From: Eretmocerus hayati
Taxonomy: Eukaryota; Arthropoda; Insecta; Hymenoptera; Aphelinidae
Assembly (NCBI GenBank): GCA_029851415.1
Contig: CM056743.1
Span: 76,278,186-76,342,185, forward strand
Length of the DNA stretch: 64,000 bases
Direction of reading: 5' to 3'
The notes beneath the pieces were generated by a model that was not told where the DNA came from, did no database searches, and saw nothing but the letters and a program-made list of their open reading frames with translations. Shown here in pieces: positions 39,961 through 54,200 of this stretch. A program made the position numbers and the translations under genes. Position 1 is the first letter of the stretch. Every line of letters starts with the position of its first letter.

Positions 39961-41340
39961 GGCTTCGCCTGCAAGTGACGAGTCACCAAAACCGTCACAT
40001 CTTATAGAAAATCAACAAAATTTTATGATTGGAATTGGAGAGCTTGAAAATTTCGTATTTGGGAATAACTCATTAATTTCAGTTACACTTATGAAATTCG
40101 ATCAACTCCTCGATATTATCCCGGAAATAATCTTGAATTCCCATTATTCATGGTCTCCAAATTCTCCAAAACCCCGGGGACTTTAGAATTTGCATTTCTT
40201 ATATTTTGTTTCCTCGAAATCACCCAAAATTTTGAACTTTTCATTTTCAAGATTTTTATCAATTCCGGAGAACACGAGTAACTATATCATTGGAAATATC
40301 ACTCACCCTTACGATGTTGTGTTGTAGATGTCAAAGTTCATGATAATATTCCGTAAGATCTTCTTATCTGCATAGAATTTTCTTGAACTGGACCTTCCCT
40401 ATAGCGTGCATGTGTTTGTGACCGGGTCAGGGAGTATATTGTGGGTTGGTGAGAGAGCGTGTATCACCAAGAATCCTTACTCCTTTCTTGTCTGTTATTT
40501 TGTTCAATCCTCCCGGGCGCGCACGTGTGTTCGCGAAGGCAGCGAGGAGAAGACTGCGGGTTCGCTCGAGAGCACGTTTCACCAAGCGTTTCTCCTACTG
40601 AAGCCGATTTGAATAGAAACAAGTTCGGAATGTGCCCCAGAGTGGGAAATTTTGGAACTTCTTTGGAAAATTTTTCAAAAGAAGATCAGTTTTTGAATCT
40701 TCGTTTTTTCGAAATCCCGGAAAATCCCGTATCTTCATCTCTTATCTTCTTGATTCTTCAAAATCACGAGGAGATTTTGAATTTATAATATTCATGTTAG
40801 AGATTTTTCAAAATACCGCGGGAGTTCTTAACTTACATTTATCATATTTTCATTTCTTGAAATCGATAAAGAGATCCCAAAGTATTCATATTGGTTACCA
40901 TAATCGATCTTTGAGAATACGAGTAACTATATTAACCTCTTCGTGCACGCACCTATTTTTCGTGGTAGGAAAATCATTTCTCGATAAATTTCATCAACTC
41001 TATCGTTGAAAAGTTCTCTGAGCTTCAAACAGATGAAAAAATTCATCATTATATTGTATTTTTGACCGTGTCCATGTATGTGGACACCGTGGAGACATGC
41101 AAAGAAATCACAGAAGGAATTTGACTCCACCAGTTTAATGAATAAGAACCAAACAGCGTATAACATAGTCTAATAACATGACTTGATTATTGTGAGACTA
41201 TCCCACATCGTCTCATCCTCATTTTCGATACATCATAACTATATGAAAACTTGGACATGAATGATTCCCTGAAAAAGTCCTAATCATAATATGACTCTGA
41301 AGTTCCAATCAATTGTCTTAATCGAAAGTCGAAAGAATTT
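39961..41340. other. Mostly no gene; a first-exon-like module at 40290-40620 (minus)
   Basis: At 40290-40620 the minus strand has a GC-rich leader with CGCGAACACACGTGCGCGC, an ATG opening MNFDIYNTTS and a GTAAGGGTGAGT donor. Its layout resembles the first-exon modules of the 982-bp array, with the shared CACGTGTGTTCGCG on the plus strand. The flanks carry AAAATC(A/C)CG-containing AT-rich DNA like the array's AT half. It may be a diverged solitary relative. The rest is AT-rich without genes. Confidence 0.35.
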
Positions 41341-42034
41341 TTTCCTTGAATTCCAACCTCCGTTCCAAAATTTCTCGATTGGGATCGCTTTCTTGTGACG
41401 AAAGAAGGTGCCTGAATTTTTTGCAGCCTCCCCTCCCCCCCCCCCCGGTGAATTCCAACACCCCCAAATCGGTGTACCTGGAGCTAGCGAACACTAAATC
41501 ACAAATCAGGCCCAAACCAATTTCACTTTTTATTACTATTTTATTACTAATTTATTACCAAAAGAAACAATTTATTACCGGTCATGGGCCCGAAATACGA
41601 GAGTTTTCGCTAGCGGAAGCTTACGCTAGCGAACACGTGGCCGGGGAAAGATCGTACGGGGATGTGCGATAGCTCATTTTTCATTACTTTTTTAATACTC
41701 TCAGAATATGTCCTCAAAATATGCGTGTGATATGATTCAGCTGAAATATGATGGTTTTCGCTAGCGTAAGCTTACGCTAGCGAACACCATATACAGGCGT
41801 AGCTTCGACGAACTCAGAACTACACGGGATTTTATTACTTTCTTATTACTCTCGAAAGGTATAGTCGAGATAGTCCCGAGACTGAGAGGAAACCGATATT
41901 TGGGCCTGAGGCTGGACGAGAACTAGAGCGGGGCGAGATGAGAAATATATGCTAGACTGAGCTACCTCTGTACAATAACGTGCGAATGAAAAAATTCCAT
42001 CGCAAACGGAAACCTGTCTGACGATGAGCAAGGT
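41341..42034. repeat. CTAGCG palindrome pair and satellite edge
   Basis: 41606-41633 is a 28-bp palindrome with one mismatch. 41757-41784 is a perfect 28-bp palindrome (half TTCGCTAGCGTAAG) that extends to 40 bp (41751-41790) with one mismatched pair. A third GAGCTAGCGAACAC half lies at about 41480. The intervals of about 150 bp carry TTTATTACT(A/T)-rich DNA, so this is a short tandem family. It ends about 250 bp before the satellite. No gene. Confidence 0.85.
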
Positions 42035-43639
42035 ACACATGAGTCTTCAGAGATAATAGGGAATCGATAACCAATCAGCAAACTCGATTATAGGGCCCAA
42101 AACGGGGGAGACCCTGCTTAAAGTTATTATAGTCGCAGTCAAGACGTCACGGGGGGATGCCAGAGAGTCCTCATGCACCCGAAACTCTGAAAGACCTCAG
42201 ATCGAGTGATCAGGTACCATCGACTGAGACCAAAGAATTTATTACCAGCCAGCAGCCTCGACTATGGGGCCCGAAACAGGGAAAAATCGAGCTTTGAGAA
42301 GTTATCTGTCCAGTTATGACGCCACTGTGGGTTGGAGGATAATCCAATGCACCCAAAACTCTACAGAATCCTAGATGGAGTAGTCACGTGCTATCTCTGA
42401 TGCCCAGAGAATTGATTATCAATCAGCACCCTCGGCTACGCGGCTCAAAAGAGGGCAAAATCGAGCTCTGGGCAGTTATCCGCGCAGTTATGACGCCACT
42501 GTGGGTTGAAGGGTGATCCAATGGACCCGAAACTCTACAGAACCTTAGATTAAGTGGTTATGTACCATGAGTGGAGCCCAGAGAATCAATCACCAGTCAG
42601 CACCCTCGGCTATGGGGCCCAAAAGTGGCAAAATCGAGCTTTGGGCAGTTATCCGCGCAGTTATGACGCTGCTGTGGGTTGTAAGATGATCCAATGGACC
42701 CCAAACTCTACAGAACCTAAGATCGAGTGGTTATGTACCATTGATAATTCTCAAAGAATTTATTACAGTTCAGCACCCTCGGCTATGGGGCCAAAAAGAG
42801 GGCAAAATCGAGCTTTGGGCAGTTATAACGCAGTTATGACGCAACCGTGGGTTGGAGGATGATCCAATGGACCCGAAACTCTACAGAACCTAAGATCGAG
42901 TGGTTATGTACCATTGATAATTCCCAAAGAATTTATTACAGTTCAGCACCCTCGGCTATGGGGCCAAAAAGAGGGCAAAATCGAGCTTTGGGCAGTTATC
43001 CGCGCAGTTATGACGCCACTGTGGGTTGTAAGAGGATCCAATGGACCCGAAACTCCACGGAACCCCAGATTAAGTAGTCACGTACTATCTCTGATGCCCA
43101 GAGAATTTATTACCAGTCAGCACCCTCAGCTATGGGGCCCAAAACGGGGCGGAATCGAGCTTTGAGCAGTTATCTGCGCAGTTATGACGCCACTGTGGGT
43201 TGAAGGGTGATCCAATGGACCCGAAACTCTACAGAACCTTAGATTAAGTGGTTATGTACCATGAGTGGAGCCCAGAGAATCAATCACCAGTCAGCACCCT
43301 CGGCTATGGGGCCCAAAAGTGGCAAAATCGAGCTTTGGGCAGTTATCCGCGCAGTTATGACGCTGCTGTGGGTTGTAAGATGATCCAATGGACCCCAAAC
43401 TCTACAGAACCCCAGATGAAGTAGTCACGTACTATCTCTGATGCCCAGAGGAATCATTACCAGTCAGCACCCTCGGCTATGGGGCCCAAAAGAGGGCGAA
43501 ATCGAGCTCTGGTTAGTTATCCGCGCAAGAATGACGCCACTGTGGGTTGGAGGATGATCCAATGGACCCGAAACTCGACAGAACCTCAGATCAAGTGGTG
43601 ATATACCATTAATGATGCCCAGAGAATTTATTACCAGTC

Positions 43640-46600
43640 AGCCACCTCGGCTATGAGGCCCGAAAAAGGGAAACATCGAGCTTTGAGCAGTTATCCGCCC
43701 AGTTATGACACCACTGTTGGTTGAAGGATGATCCAATGGACCCGAATCTCTGCAGAACCTAAAATCGAATGGTTATGTACCATTGATGATTCCCAAAGAA
43801 TTTATTACAGTTCAGCACCCTCGGCTATGGGGCAAAAAGACGGCAAAATCGAGCTTTGGGCAGTTATAACGCAGTTATGACGCCACCGAGGGTTGTAAGA
43901 TGATCCAATGGACCCGAAACTCTACGGAACCCGAAATCAAGTAGTCACGTACTATCTCTGATGCCCAGAGAATTTATCACCAGCCAGCACCCTCAGCTAT
44001 GGGGCCCAAAAGAGGGCACAATCGAGATTTAGGCAGTTATCCGCGCAGTTATGACGACACTGTGGGTTCTAAGATGATCCAATGGACCCGAAACTCTACG
44101 GAACCCCAGATTCAGTAGTCACGTACTATCTCTGATGCCCAGAGAATTTTTTACCAGTCAGCATCCTCAGCTATGGGGCCCAAAACGGGGCGGAATCGAG
44201 CTTTGATCAGTTATCTGCGCAGTTATGACGCCACTGTGGGTTGAAGGGTGATCCAATGGACCCGAAACTCCACGGAACCCCAGATTAAGTAGTCACGTAC
44301 TATCTCTGATGCCCGGAGAATTTATTACCAGTCAGCACCCTCGGCTATGGGGCCCAAAACGGGGCGGAATCGAGCTTTGAGCAGTTATCTTCGCAGTTAT
44401 GACGCCACTGTGGGTTGAAGGGTGATCCGATGGACCCGAAACTCTACAGAACCTCAGATCAAGTGATTATATACCATTGATGATGCCCAGAGAATTTATT
44501 ACCAGTCAGCACCCTCGGCTATGGGGCCCAAAACGGGGCGGAATCGAGCTTTGAGCAGTTATCTTCGCAGTTATGACGCCACTGTGGGTTGAAGGGTGAT
44601 CCGATGGACCCGAAACTCTACAGAACCTTAGATCAAGTGGTTATATACCATTGATGATGCCCAGAGAATTTATTACCAGTCAGCACCCTCGGCTATCGGG
44701 CCCAAAAGTGGCAAAATCGAGCTTTGGGCAGTTATCCGCGCTGTTATGACGCTGCTGTGGGTTGTGAGATGATCCAATGGACCCCAAACTCTACAGAACC
44801 TTAGATCGAGTGGTTATGTACCCTTGATGATGCGCAGAGAATTTATTACCAGTCAGCGCCCTCGGCTACGGCGCCCAAAAGAGGGCGAAATCGAGCTCTG
44901 GTTATTTATCCGCGCAGTTATGACGCCACTGTGGGTTGGAGGATGATCCAATGGACCCGAAACTCGACAGAACCTCAGATCGAGTGGTTATATACCATGA
45001 GTGAAGCCCAGAGAATCAATCACCAGTCAGCACCCTCGGCTATGGGGCCCAAAAGTGGCAAAATCGAGCTTTGGGCAGTTATCCGCGCAGTTATGACGCT
45101 GCTGTGGGTTGTAAGATGATCCAATGGACCCGAAACTCTACGGAACCCCAGATTAAGTAGTCACGTACTATCTCTGATGCCCAGAGAATTTATTACCAGT
45201 CAGCACCCTCAGCTATGGGGCCCAAAACGGGGCGGAATCGAGCTTTGAGCAGTTATCTGCGCCGTTATGACGCCACTGTGGGTTGAAGGGTGATCCAATG
45301 GACCCGAAACTCTACAGAACCTTAGATTAAGTGGTTATGTACCATGAGTGAAGCCCAGAGAATCAATCACCAGTCAGCACCCTCGGCTATGGGGCCCAAA
45401 AGTGGCAAAATCGAGCTTTGGGCAGTTATCCGCGCAGTTATGACGCTGCTGTGGGTTGTAAGATGATCCAATGGACCCCAAACTCTACAGAACCCCAGAT
45501 GAAGTAGTCACGTACTATCTCTGATGCCCAGAGGAATCATTACCAGTCAGCACCCTCGGCTATGGGGCCCAAAAGAGGGCGAAATCGAGCTCTGGTTAGT
45601 TATCCGCGCAAGTATGACGCCACTGTGGGTTGGAGGATGATCCAATGGACCCGAAACTCGACAGAACCTCAGATCAAGTGGTAGTATACCATTAATGATG
45701 CCCCGAGAATTTATTACCAGTCAGCCACCTCGGCTATGAGGCCCGAAAAAGGGAAACATCGAGCTTTGAGCAGTTATCTGCCCAGTTATGACACCACTGT
45801 TGGTTGAAGGATGATCCAATGGACCCGAATCTCTGCAGAACCTAAAATCGAATGGTTATGTACCATTGACGATTCCCAAAGAATTTATTACAGTTCAGCA
45901 CCCTCGGCTATGGGGCCCAAAAGAGGGCAAAATCGAGCTTTGGGCAGTTATAACGCAGTTATGACGCCACCGAGGGTTGTAAGATGATCCAATGGACCCG
46001 AAACTCTACGGAACCCGAAATCAAGTAGTCACGTACTATCTCTGATGCCCAGAGAATTTATCACCAGCCAGCACCCTCAGCTATGGGGCCCAAAAGAGGG
46101 CACAATCGAGATTTAGGCAGTTATCCGCGCAGTTATGACGCCACTGTGGGTTGTAAGAGGATCCAATGGACCCGAAACTCTACGGAACCCCAGATTAAGT
46201 AGTCACGTACTATCTCTGATGCCCAGAGAATTTATTACCAGTCAGCACCCTCAGCTATGGGGCCCAAAACGGGGCGGAATCGAGCTTTGAGCAGTTATCT
46301 GCGCAGTTATGACGCCACTGTGGGTTGAAGGGTGATCCAATGGACCCGAAACTCTACAGAACCTTAGATTAAGTGGTGATATACCATTAATGATGCCCAG
46401 AGAATTTATTACCAGTCAGCCACCTCGGCTATGAGGCCCGAAAAAGGGAAACATCGAGCTTTGAGCAGTTATCCGCCCAGTTATGACACCACTGTTGGTT
46501 GAAGGATGATCCAATGGACCCGAATCTCTGCAGAACCTAAAATCGAATGGTTATGTACCATTGATGATTCCCAAAGAATTTATTACAGTTCAGCACCCTC

Positions 46601-49200
46601 GGCTATGGGGCAAAAAGACGGCAAAATCGAGCTTTGGGCAGTTATAACGCAGTTATGACGCCACCGAGGGTTGTAAGATGATCCAATGGACCCGAAACTC
46701 TACGGAACCCGAAATCAAGTAGTCACGTACTATCTCTGATGCCCAGAGAATTTATCACCAGCCAGCACCCTCAGCTATGGGGCCCAAAAGAGGGCACAAT
46801 CGAGATTTAGGCAGTTATCCGCGCAGTTATGACGCCACTGTGGGTTGTAAGATGATCCAATGGACCCGAAACTCTACGGAACCCCAGATTCAGTAGTCAC
46901 GTACTATCTCTGATGCCCAGAGAATTTTTTACCAGTCAGCATCCTCAGCTATGGGGCCCAAAACGGGGCGGAATCGAGCTTTGATCAGTTATCTGCGCAG
47001 TTATGACGCCACTGTGGGTTGAAGGGTGATCCAATGGACCCGAAACTCCACGGAACCCCAGATTAAGTAGTCACGTACTATCACTGATGCCCGGAGAATT
47101 TATTACCAGTCAGCACCCTCGGCTATGGGGCCCAAAACGGGGCGGAATCGAGCTTTGAGCAGTTATCTTCGCAGTTATGACGCCACTGTGGGTTGAAGGG
47201 TGATCCGATGGACCCGAAACTCTACAGAACCTCAGATCAAGTGATTATATACCATTGATGATGCCCAGAGAATTTATTACCAGTCAGCACCCTCGGCTAT
47301 GGGGCCCAAAACGGGGCGGAATCGAGCTTTGAGCAGTTATCCTCGCAGTTATGACGCCACTGTGGGTTGAAGGGTGATCCGATGGACCCGAAACTCTACA
47401 GAACCTTAGATCAAGTGGTTATATACCATTGATGATGCCCAGAGAATTTATTACCAGTCAGCACCCTCGGCTATCGGGCCCAAAAGTGGCAAAATCGAGC
47501 TTTGGGCAGTTATCCGCGCAGTTATGACGCTGCTGTGGGTTGTGAGATGATCCAATGGACCCCAAACTCTACAGAACCTTAGATCGAGTGGTTATGTACC
47601 CTTGATGATGCGCAGAGAATTTATTACCAGTCAGCGCCCTCGGCTACGGCGCCCAAAAGAGGGCGAAATCGAGCTCTGGTTATTTATCCGCGCAGTTATG
47701 ACGCCACTGTGGGTTGGAGGATGATCCAATGGACCCGAAACTCGACAGAACCTCAGATCGAGTGGTTATATACCATGAGTGAAGCCCAGAGAATCAATCA
47801 CCAGTCAGCACCCTCGGCTATGGGGCCCAAAAGTGGCAAAATCGAGCTTTGGGCAGTTATCCGCGCAGTTATGACGCTGCTGTGGGTTGTAAGATGATCC
47901 AATGGACCCGAAACTCTACGGAACCCCAGATTAAGTAGTCACGTACTATCTCTGATGCCCAGAGAATTTATTACCAGTCAGCACCCTCAGCTATGGGGCC
48001 CAAAACGGGGCGGAATCGAGCTTTGAGCAGTTATCTGCGCCGTTATGACGCCACTGTGGGTTGAAGGGTGATCCAATGGACCCGAAACTCTACAGAACCT
48101 TAGATTAAGTGGTTATGTACCATGAGTGAAGCCCAGAGAATCAATCACCAGTCAGCACCCTCGGCTATGGGGCCCAAAAGTGGCAAAATCGAGCTTTGGG
48201 CAGTTATCCGCGCAGTTATGACGCTGCTGTGGGTTGTAAGATGATCCAATGGACCCCAAACTCTACAGAACCCCAGATGAAGTAGTCACGTACTATCTCT
48301 GATGCCCAGAGGAATCATTACCAGTCAGCACCCTCGGCTATGGGGCCCAAAAGAGGGCGAAATCGAGCTCTGGTTAGTTATCCGCGCAAGTATGACGCCA
48401 CTGTGGGTTGGAGGATGATCCAATGGACCCGAAACTCGACAGAACCTCAGATCAAGTGGTAGTATACCATTAATGATGCCCCGAGAATTTATTACCAGTC
48501 AGCCACCTCGGCTATGAGGCCCGAAAAAGGGAAACATCGAGCTTTGAGCAGTTATCTGCCCAGTTATGACACCACTGTTGGTTGAAGGATGATCCAATGG
48601 ACCCGAATCTCTGCAGAACCTAAAATCGAATGGTTATGTACCATTGATGATTCCCAAAGAATTTATTACAGTTCAGCACCCTCGGCTATGGGGCCCAAAA
48701 GAGGGCAAAATCGAGCTTTGGGCAGTTATAACGCAGTTATGACGCCACCGAGGGTTGTAAGATGATCCAATGGACCCGAAACTCTACGGAACCCGAAATC
48801 AAGTAGTCACGTACTATCTCTGATGCCCAGAGAATTTATCACCAGCCAGCACCCTCAGCTATGGGGCCCAAAAGAGGGCACAATCGAGATTTAGGCAGTT
48901 ATCCGCGCAGTTATGACGCCACTGTGGGTTGTAAGATGATCCAATGGACCCGAAACTCTACGGAACCCCAGATTCAGTAGTCACGTACTATCTCTGATGC
49001 CCAGAGAATTTTTTACCAGTCAGCATCCTCAGCTATGGGGCCCAAAACGGGGCGGAATCGAGCTTTGAGCAGTTATCTGCGCAGTTATGACGCCACTGTG
49101 GGTTGAAGGGTGATGTAATGGACCCGAAACTCCACGGAACCTCAGATAGAGTAGTCACGTACTATCTCTGATGCCCGGAGAATTTATTACCAGTCAGCAC
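43640..49200. repeat. Higher-order unit of 16 monomers (~2778 bp), two copies
   Basis: Variant monomers repeat at fixed distance: the GCCACCTCGGCTATGAGGCC type at about 43640 and 46420, also at 45724 and 48502, and the GGAGGATGATCCAATGG type at 44931 and 47709. The step of 2778-2780 bp equals 16 monomers. Inside it the marked variant recurs 12 and 4 monomers apart. Confidence 0.85.
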
Positions 49201-51227
49201 CCTCGGCTATGAGGCCCGAAAAAGGGAAACATCGAGCTTTGAGCAGTTATCCGCCCAGTTATGACACCACTGTTGGTTGAAGGATGATCCAATGGACCCG
49301 AATCTCTGCAGAACCTAAAATCGAATGGTTATGTACCATTGATGATTCCCAAAGAATTTATTACAGTTCAGCACCCTCGGCTATGGGGCCCAAAAGAGGG
49401 CAAAATCGAGCTTTGGGCAGTTATAACGCAGTTATGACGCCACCGAGGGTTGTAAGATGATCCAATGGACCCGAAACTCTACGGAACCCGAAATCAAGTA
49501 GTCACGTACTATCTCTGATGCCCAGAGAATTTATCACCAGCCAGCACCCTCAGCTATGGGGCCCAAAAGAGGGCACAATCGAGATTTAGGCAGTTATCCG
49601 CGCAGTTATGACGCCACTGTGGGTTGTAAGATGATCCAATGGACCCGAAACTCTACGGAACCCCAGATTCAGTAGTCACGTACTATCTCTGATGCCCAGA
49701 GAGTTTTTTACCAGTCAGCATCCTCAGCTATGGGGCCCAAAACGGGGCGGAATCGAGCTTTGAGCAGTTATCTGCGCAGTTATGACGCCACTGTGGGTTG
49801 AAGGGTGATCCAATGGACCCGAAACCCCACGGAACCTCAGATAAAGTAGTCACGTACTATCTCTGATGCCCGGAGAATTTATTACCAGTCAGCACCCTCG
49901 GCTATGGGGCCCAAAACGGGGCGGAATCGAGCTTTGAGCAGTTATCTTCGCAGTTATGACGCCACTGTGGGTTGAAGGGTGATCCGATGGACCCGAAACT
50001 CTACAGAACCTCAGATCAAGTGATTATATACCATTGATGATGCCCAGGGAATTTATTACCAGTCAGCACCCTCGGCTATGGGGCCCAAAACGGGGCGGAA
50101 TCGAGCTTTGAGCAGTTATCTTCGCAGTTATGACGCCACTGTGGGTTGAAGGGTGATCCGATGGACCCGAAACTCTACAGAACCTTAGATCGAGTGGTTA
50201 TATACCATTCATGATGCCCAGAGAATTTATTACCAGTCAGCACCCTCGGCTATGGGGCCCAAAAGTGGCAAAATCGAGCTTTGGGCAGTTATCCGCGCAG
50301 TTATGACGCTGCTGTGGGTTGTAAGATGATCCAATGGACCCCAATCTCTACAGAACCCCAGATGAAGTAGTCACGTACTATCTCTGATGCCCAGAGGAAT
50401 CATTACCAGTCAGCACCCTCGGCTATGGGGCCCAAAAGAGGGCGAAATCGAGCTCTGGTTAGTTATCCGCGCAGTTATGACGCCACTGTGGGTTGGAGGA
50501 TGATCCAATGGACCCGAAACTCGACAGAACCTCAGATCAAGTGGTGATATACCATTAATGATGCCCAGAGAATTTATTACCAGTCAGCACCCTCGGCTAT
50601 GGGTCCCAAAACAGGGCGAATTCGAGCTTTGAGCAGTTATAGCGCAGTTGTGACGCCACTGTGGGTTGTAGGATGTTCCAATGGACCCGAAACTCTGCAG
50701 AACCTCGATCAAGTGGTTATGTACCATTGATGATGCCCAGAGAATTTATTACCAGTCAGCATATCGGCTATGGGGCTCAAAAGAGGGCAAAATCGAGCTT
50801 TGGGCAGTTATCCGCGCAGTTATAACGCCACTGTGGGTTGTAAGATGATCCAATGGACCCGAAACTCTACAGCACCTTGAATCGAGTGGTTATGTACCAT
50901 TGATGATGCCCAGAGAATTTATTACCAGTCAGCATATCGGCTATGGGGCTCAAAGGAGGGCAAAATCGAGCTTTGGGCAGTTATCCGCGCAGTTATAACG
51001 CCACTCTGGGTTGTAAGATGATCCAATGGACCCGAAACTCTACAGGACCCCAGATCGAGGAGTCACGGACTATCTTCCATGCCCAGAGAAATCATTACCA
51101 GTCAGCACACTCGGCTATGGGGCCCAAAAGAGGGCAAAATCGAGCTTTGGGCAGTTATAACGCAGTTATGACGCCACCGTGGGTTGTAAGGTGATCCAAT
51201 GGACCCGAAACTCTACAGAATCCGAGA

Positions 51228-54200
51228 TCAAGTAGTCACGTACTGTCTCTGATGCCCAGAGAATTTATTACCAGCCAGCACCCGCGGCCATGGGGCCCAA
51301 AAAAGGGCACAATGGAGCTTTGGGCAGTTATCCGCGCTGTTATGACGCCACTGTGGGTTGAAGGGTGATCGGATGGACCCGAAACTCCACAGAACCTTAG
51401 ATCGAGTGGTTATGTACCATTGATGATGCCCAGAGAATTTATTAACAGTCAGCAACCTCGGCTATGGGGCCCAAAAGTCGCAAAATCGAGCTTTGGGCAG
51501 TTATCCGCGCAATTATGACGCTGCTGTGGGTTGTAAGATGATCCAATGGACCCCAAACTCTACAGAACCTTATATCGCGTGGTTATGTACCATTGATGAT
51601 GCCCAGAGGATTTATTACCAGTCAGTACCCTCGGCTATGGGGCCCAAAAGTGGCAAAATCGAGCTTTGGGCAGTTATCCGCGAAGTTATGACGCTGCTGT
51701 GGGTTGTAAGATGATCCAATGGACCCCAAACTCTACAGAACCCCAGATGAAGGAGTCACGTACTATCTCTGATGCCCAGAGGGATCATTACCAGTCAGCA
51801 CCCTCGGCTATGGGGCCCAAAAGAGGGCGAAATCGAGCTCTGGTTAGTTATCCGCGCAGTTATGACGCCACTGTGGGTTGGAGGATGATCCAATGGACCC
51901 GAAACTCTACAGAACCTGAGATCAGGTAGTCACGTACTCTCTCTGATGCCCAGAGAATTTATCACCAGTCAGCACCCTCGGCTATGGGGCCCAAAACGGG
52001 GCGGAATCGAGCTTTGAGCAGTTATCTGCGCAGTTATGACGCCACTGTGGGTTGAAGGGTGATCCAATGGACCCGAAACTCTACAGAACCTCAGATCAAG
52101 TGGTTTTATACCATGAGTGAAGCCCAGAGGATCCATCACCAGTCAGCACCCTCGGCTATGGGGCCCAAAAAAGGGCAAATTCGAGCTTTGGGCAGTTATC
52201 CGCGCAGTTATGACGCCACTGAGGGTTGTAAGATGGTCCAATGGACCCGAAACTCTACAGAACCTTAGATCGAGTGGTTATGTACCATTGATGATGCCCA
52301 GAGAATTTATTACCAGTCAGCATATCGGCTATGGGGCTCAAAAGAGGGCAAAATCGAGCTTTGCGCAGTTATCCGCGCAGTTATAACGCCACTGTGGGTT
52401 GTAAGATGATCCAATGGACCCGAAACTCTACAGCACCTTGAATCGAGTGGTTATGTACCATTGATGATGCCCAGAGAATTTATTACCAGTCAGCATATCG
52501 GCTATGGGGCTCAAAGAAGGGCATAATCGAGCTTTGGGCAGTTATCCGCGCAGTTATGACGCTGCTGTGGGTTGTGAGATGATCCAATGGACCCCAAACT
52601 CTACAGAACCTTAGATCGAGTGGTTATGTACCCTTGATGATGCGCAGAGAATTCATTACCAGTCAGCGCCCTCGGCTACGGCGCCCAAAAGAGGGCGAAA
52701 TCGAGCTCTGGTTAGTTATCCGCGCAGTTATGACGCCACTGTGGGTTGGAGGATGATCCACTGGACCCGAAACTCGACAGAACCTCAGATCGAGTGGTTA
52801 TATACCATGAGTGAAGCCCAGAAAATCAATCACCAGTCAGCACCCTCGGCTATGGGGCCCAAAAGAGGGCGAAATCGAGCTCTGGTTAGTTATCCGCGCA
52901 GTTATGACGCCACTGTGGGTCGGAGGATGATCCAATGGACCCGAAACTCGACAGAACCTCAGATCGAGTGGTTATATACCATGAGTGAAGCCCAGAGAAT
53001 CAATCACCAGTCAGCACCCTCGGCTATGGGGCCCAAAAGTGGCAAAATCGAGCTTTGGGCAGTTATCCGCGCAGTTATGACGCTGCTGTGGGTTGTAAGA
53101 TGATCCAACGGACCCCAATCTCTACAGAACCCCAGATGAAGTAGTCACGTACTATCTCTGATGCCCAGAGGAATCATTACCAGTCAGCACCCTCGGCTAT
53201 GGGGCCCAAAAGAGGGCGAAATCGAGCTCTGGTTAGTTATCCGCGCAGTTATGACGCCACTGTGGGTTGGAGGATGATCCAATGGACCCGAAACTCGACA
53301 GAACCTCAGATCAAGTGGTGATATACCATTAATGATGCCCAGAGAATTTATTACCAGTCAGCACCCTCGGCTATGGGTCCCAAAACAGGGCGAATTCGAG
53401 CTTTGAGCAGTTATAGCGCAGTTGTGACGCCACTGTGGGTTGTAGGATGTTCCAATGGACCCGAAACTCTGCAGAACCTCGATCAAGTGGTTATGTACCA
53501 TTGATGATGCCCAGAGAATTTATTACCAGTCAGCATATCGGCTATGGGGCTCAAAAGAGGGCAAAATCGAGCTTTGGGCAGTTATCCGCGCAGTTATAAC
53601 GCCACTGTGGGTTGTAAGATGATCCAATGGACCCGAAACTCTACAGCACCTTGAATCGAGTGGTTATGTACCATTGATGATGCCCAGAGGATTTATTACC
53701 AGTCAGCATATCGGCTATGGGGCTCAAAGGAGGGCAAAATCGAGCTTTGGGCAGTTATCCGCGCAGTTATAACGCCACTGTGGGTTGTAAGATGATCCAA
53801 TGGACCCGAAACTCTACAGCACCTTGAATCGAGTGGTTATGTACCATTGATGATGCCCAGAGAATTTATTACCAGTCAGGACCCTCGGCTATGGGGCCCA
53901 AAAGTGGCAAAATCGAGCTTTGGGCAGTTATCCGCGCAGTTATGACGCTGCTGTGGGTTGTAAGATGATCCAATGGACCCCAAACTCTACAGAACCCCAG
54001 ATGAAGGAGTCACGTACTATCTCTGATGCCCAGAGGGATCATTTACAGTCAGCACCCTCGGTTATGGGGCCCAAAAGAGGGCGAAATCGAGCTCTGGTTA
54101 GTTATCCGCGCAGTTATGACGCCACTGTGGGTTGGAGGATGATCCAATGGACCCGAAACTCTACAGAACCTGAGATCAAGTAGTCACGTACTCTCTCTGA

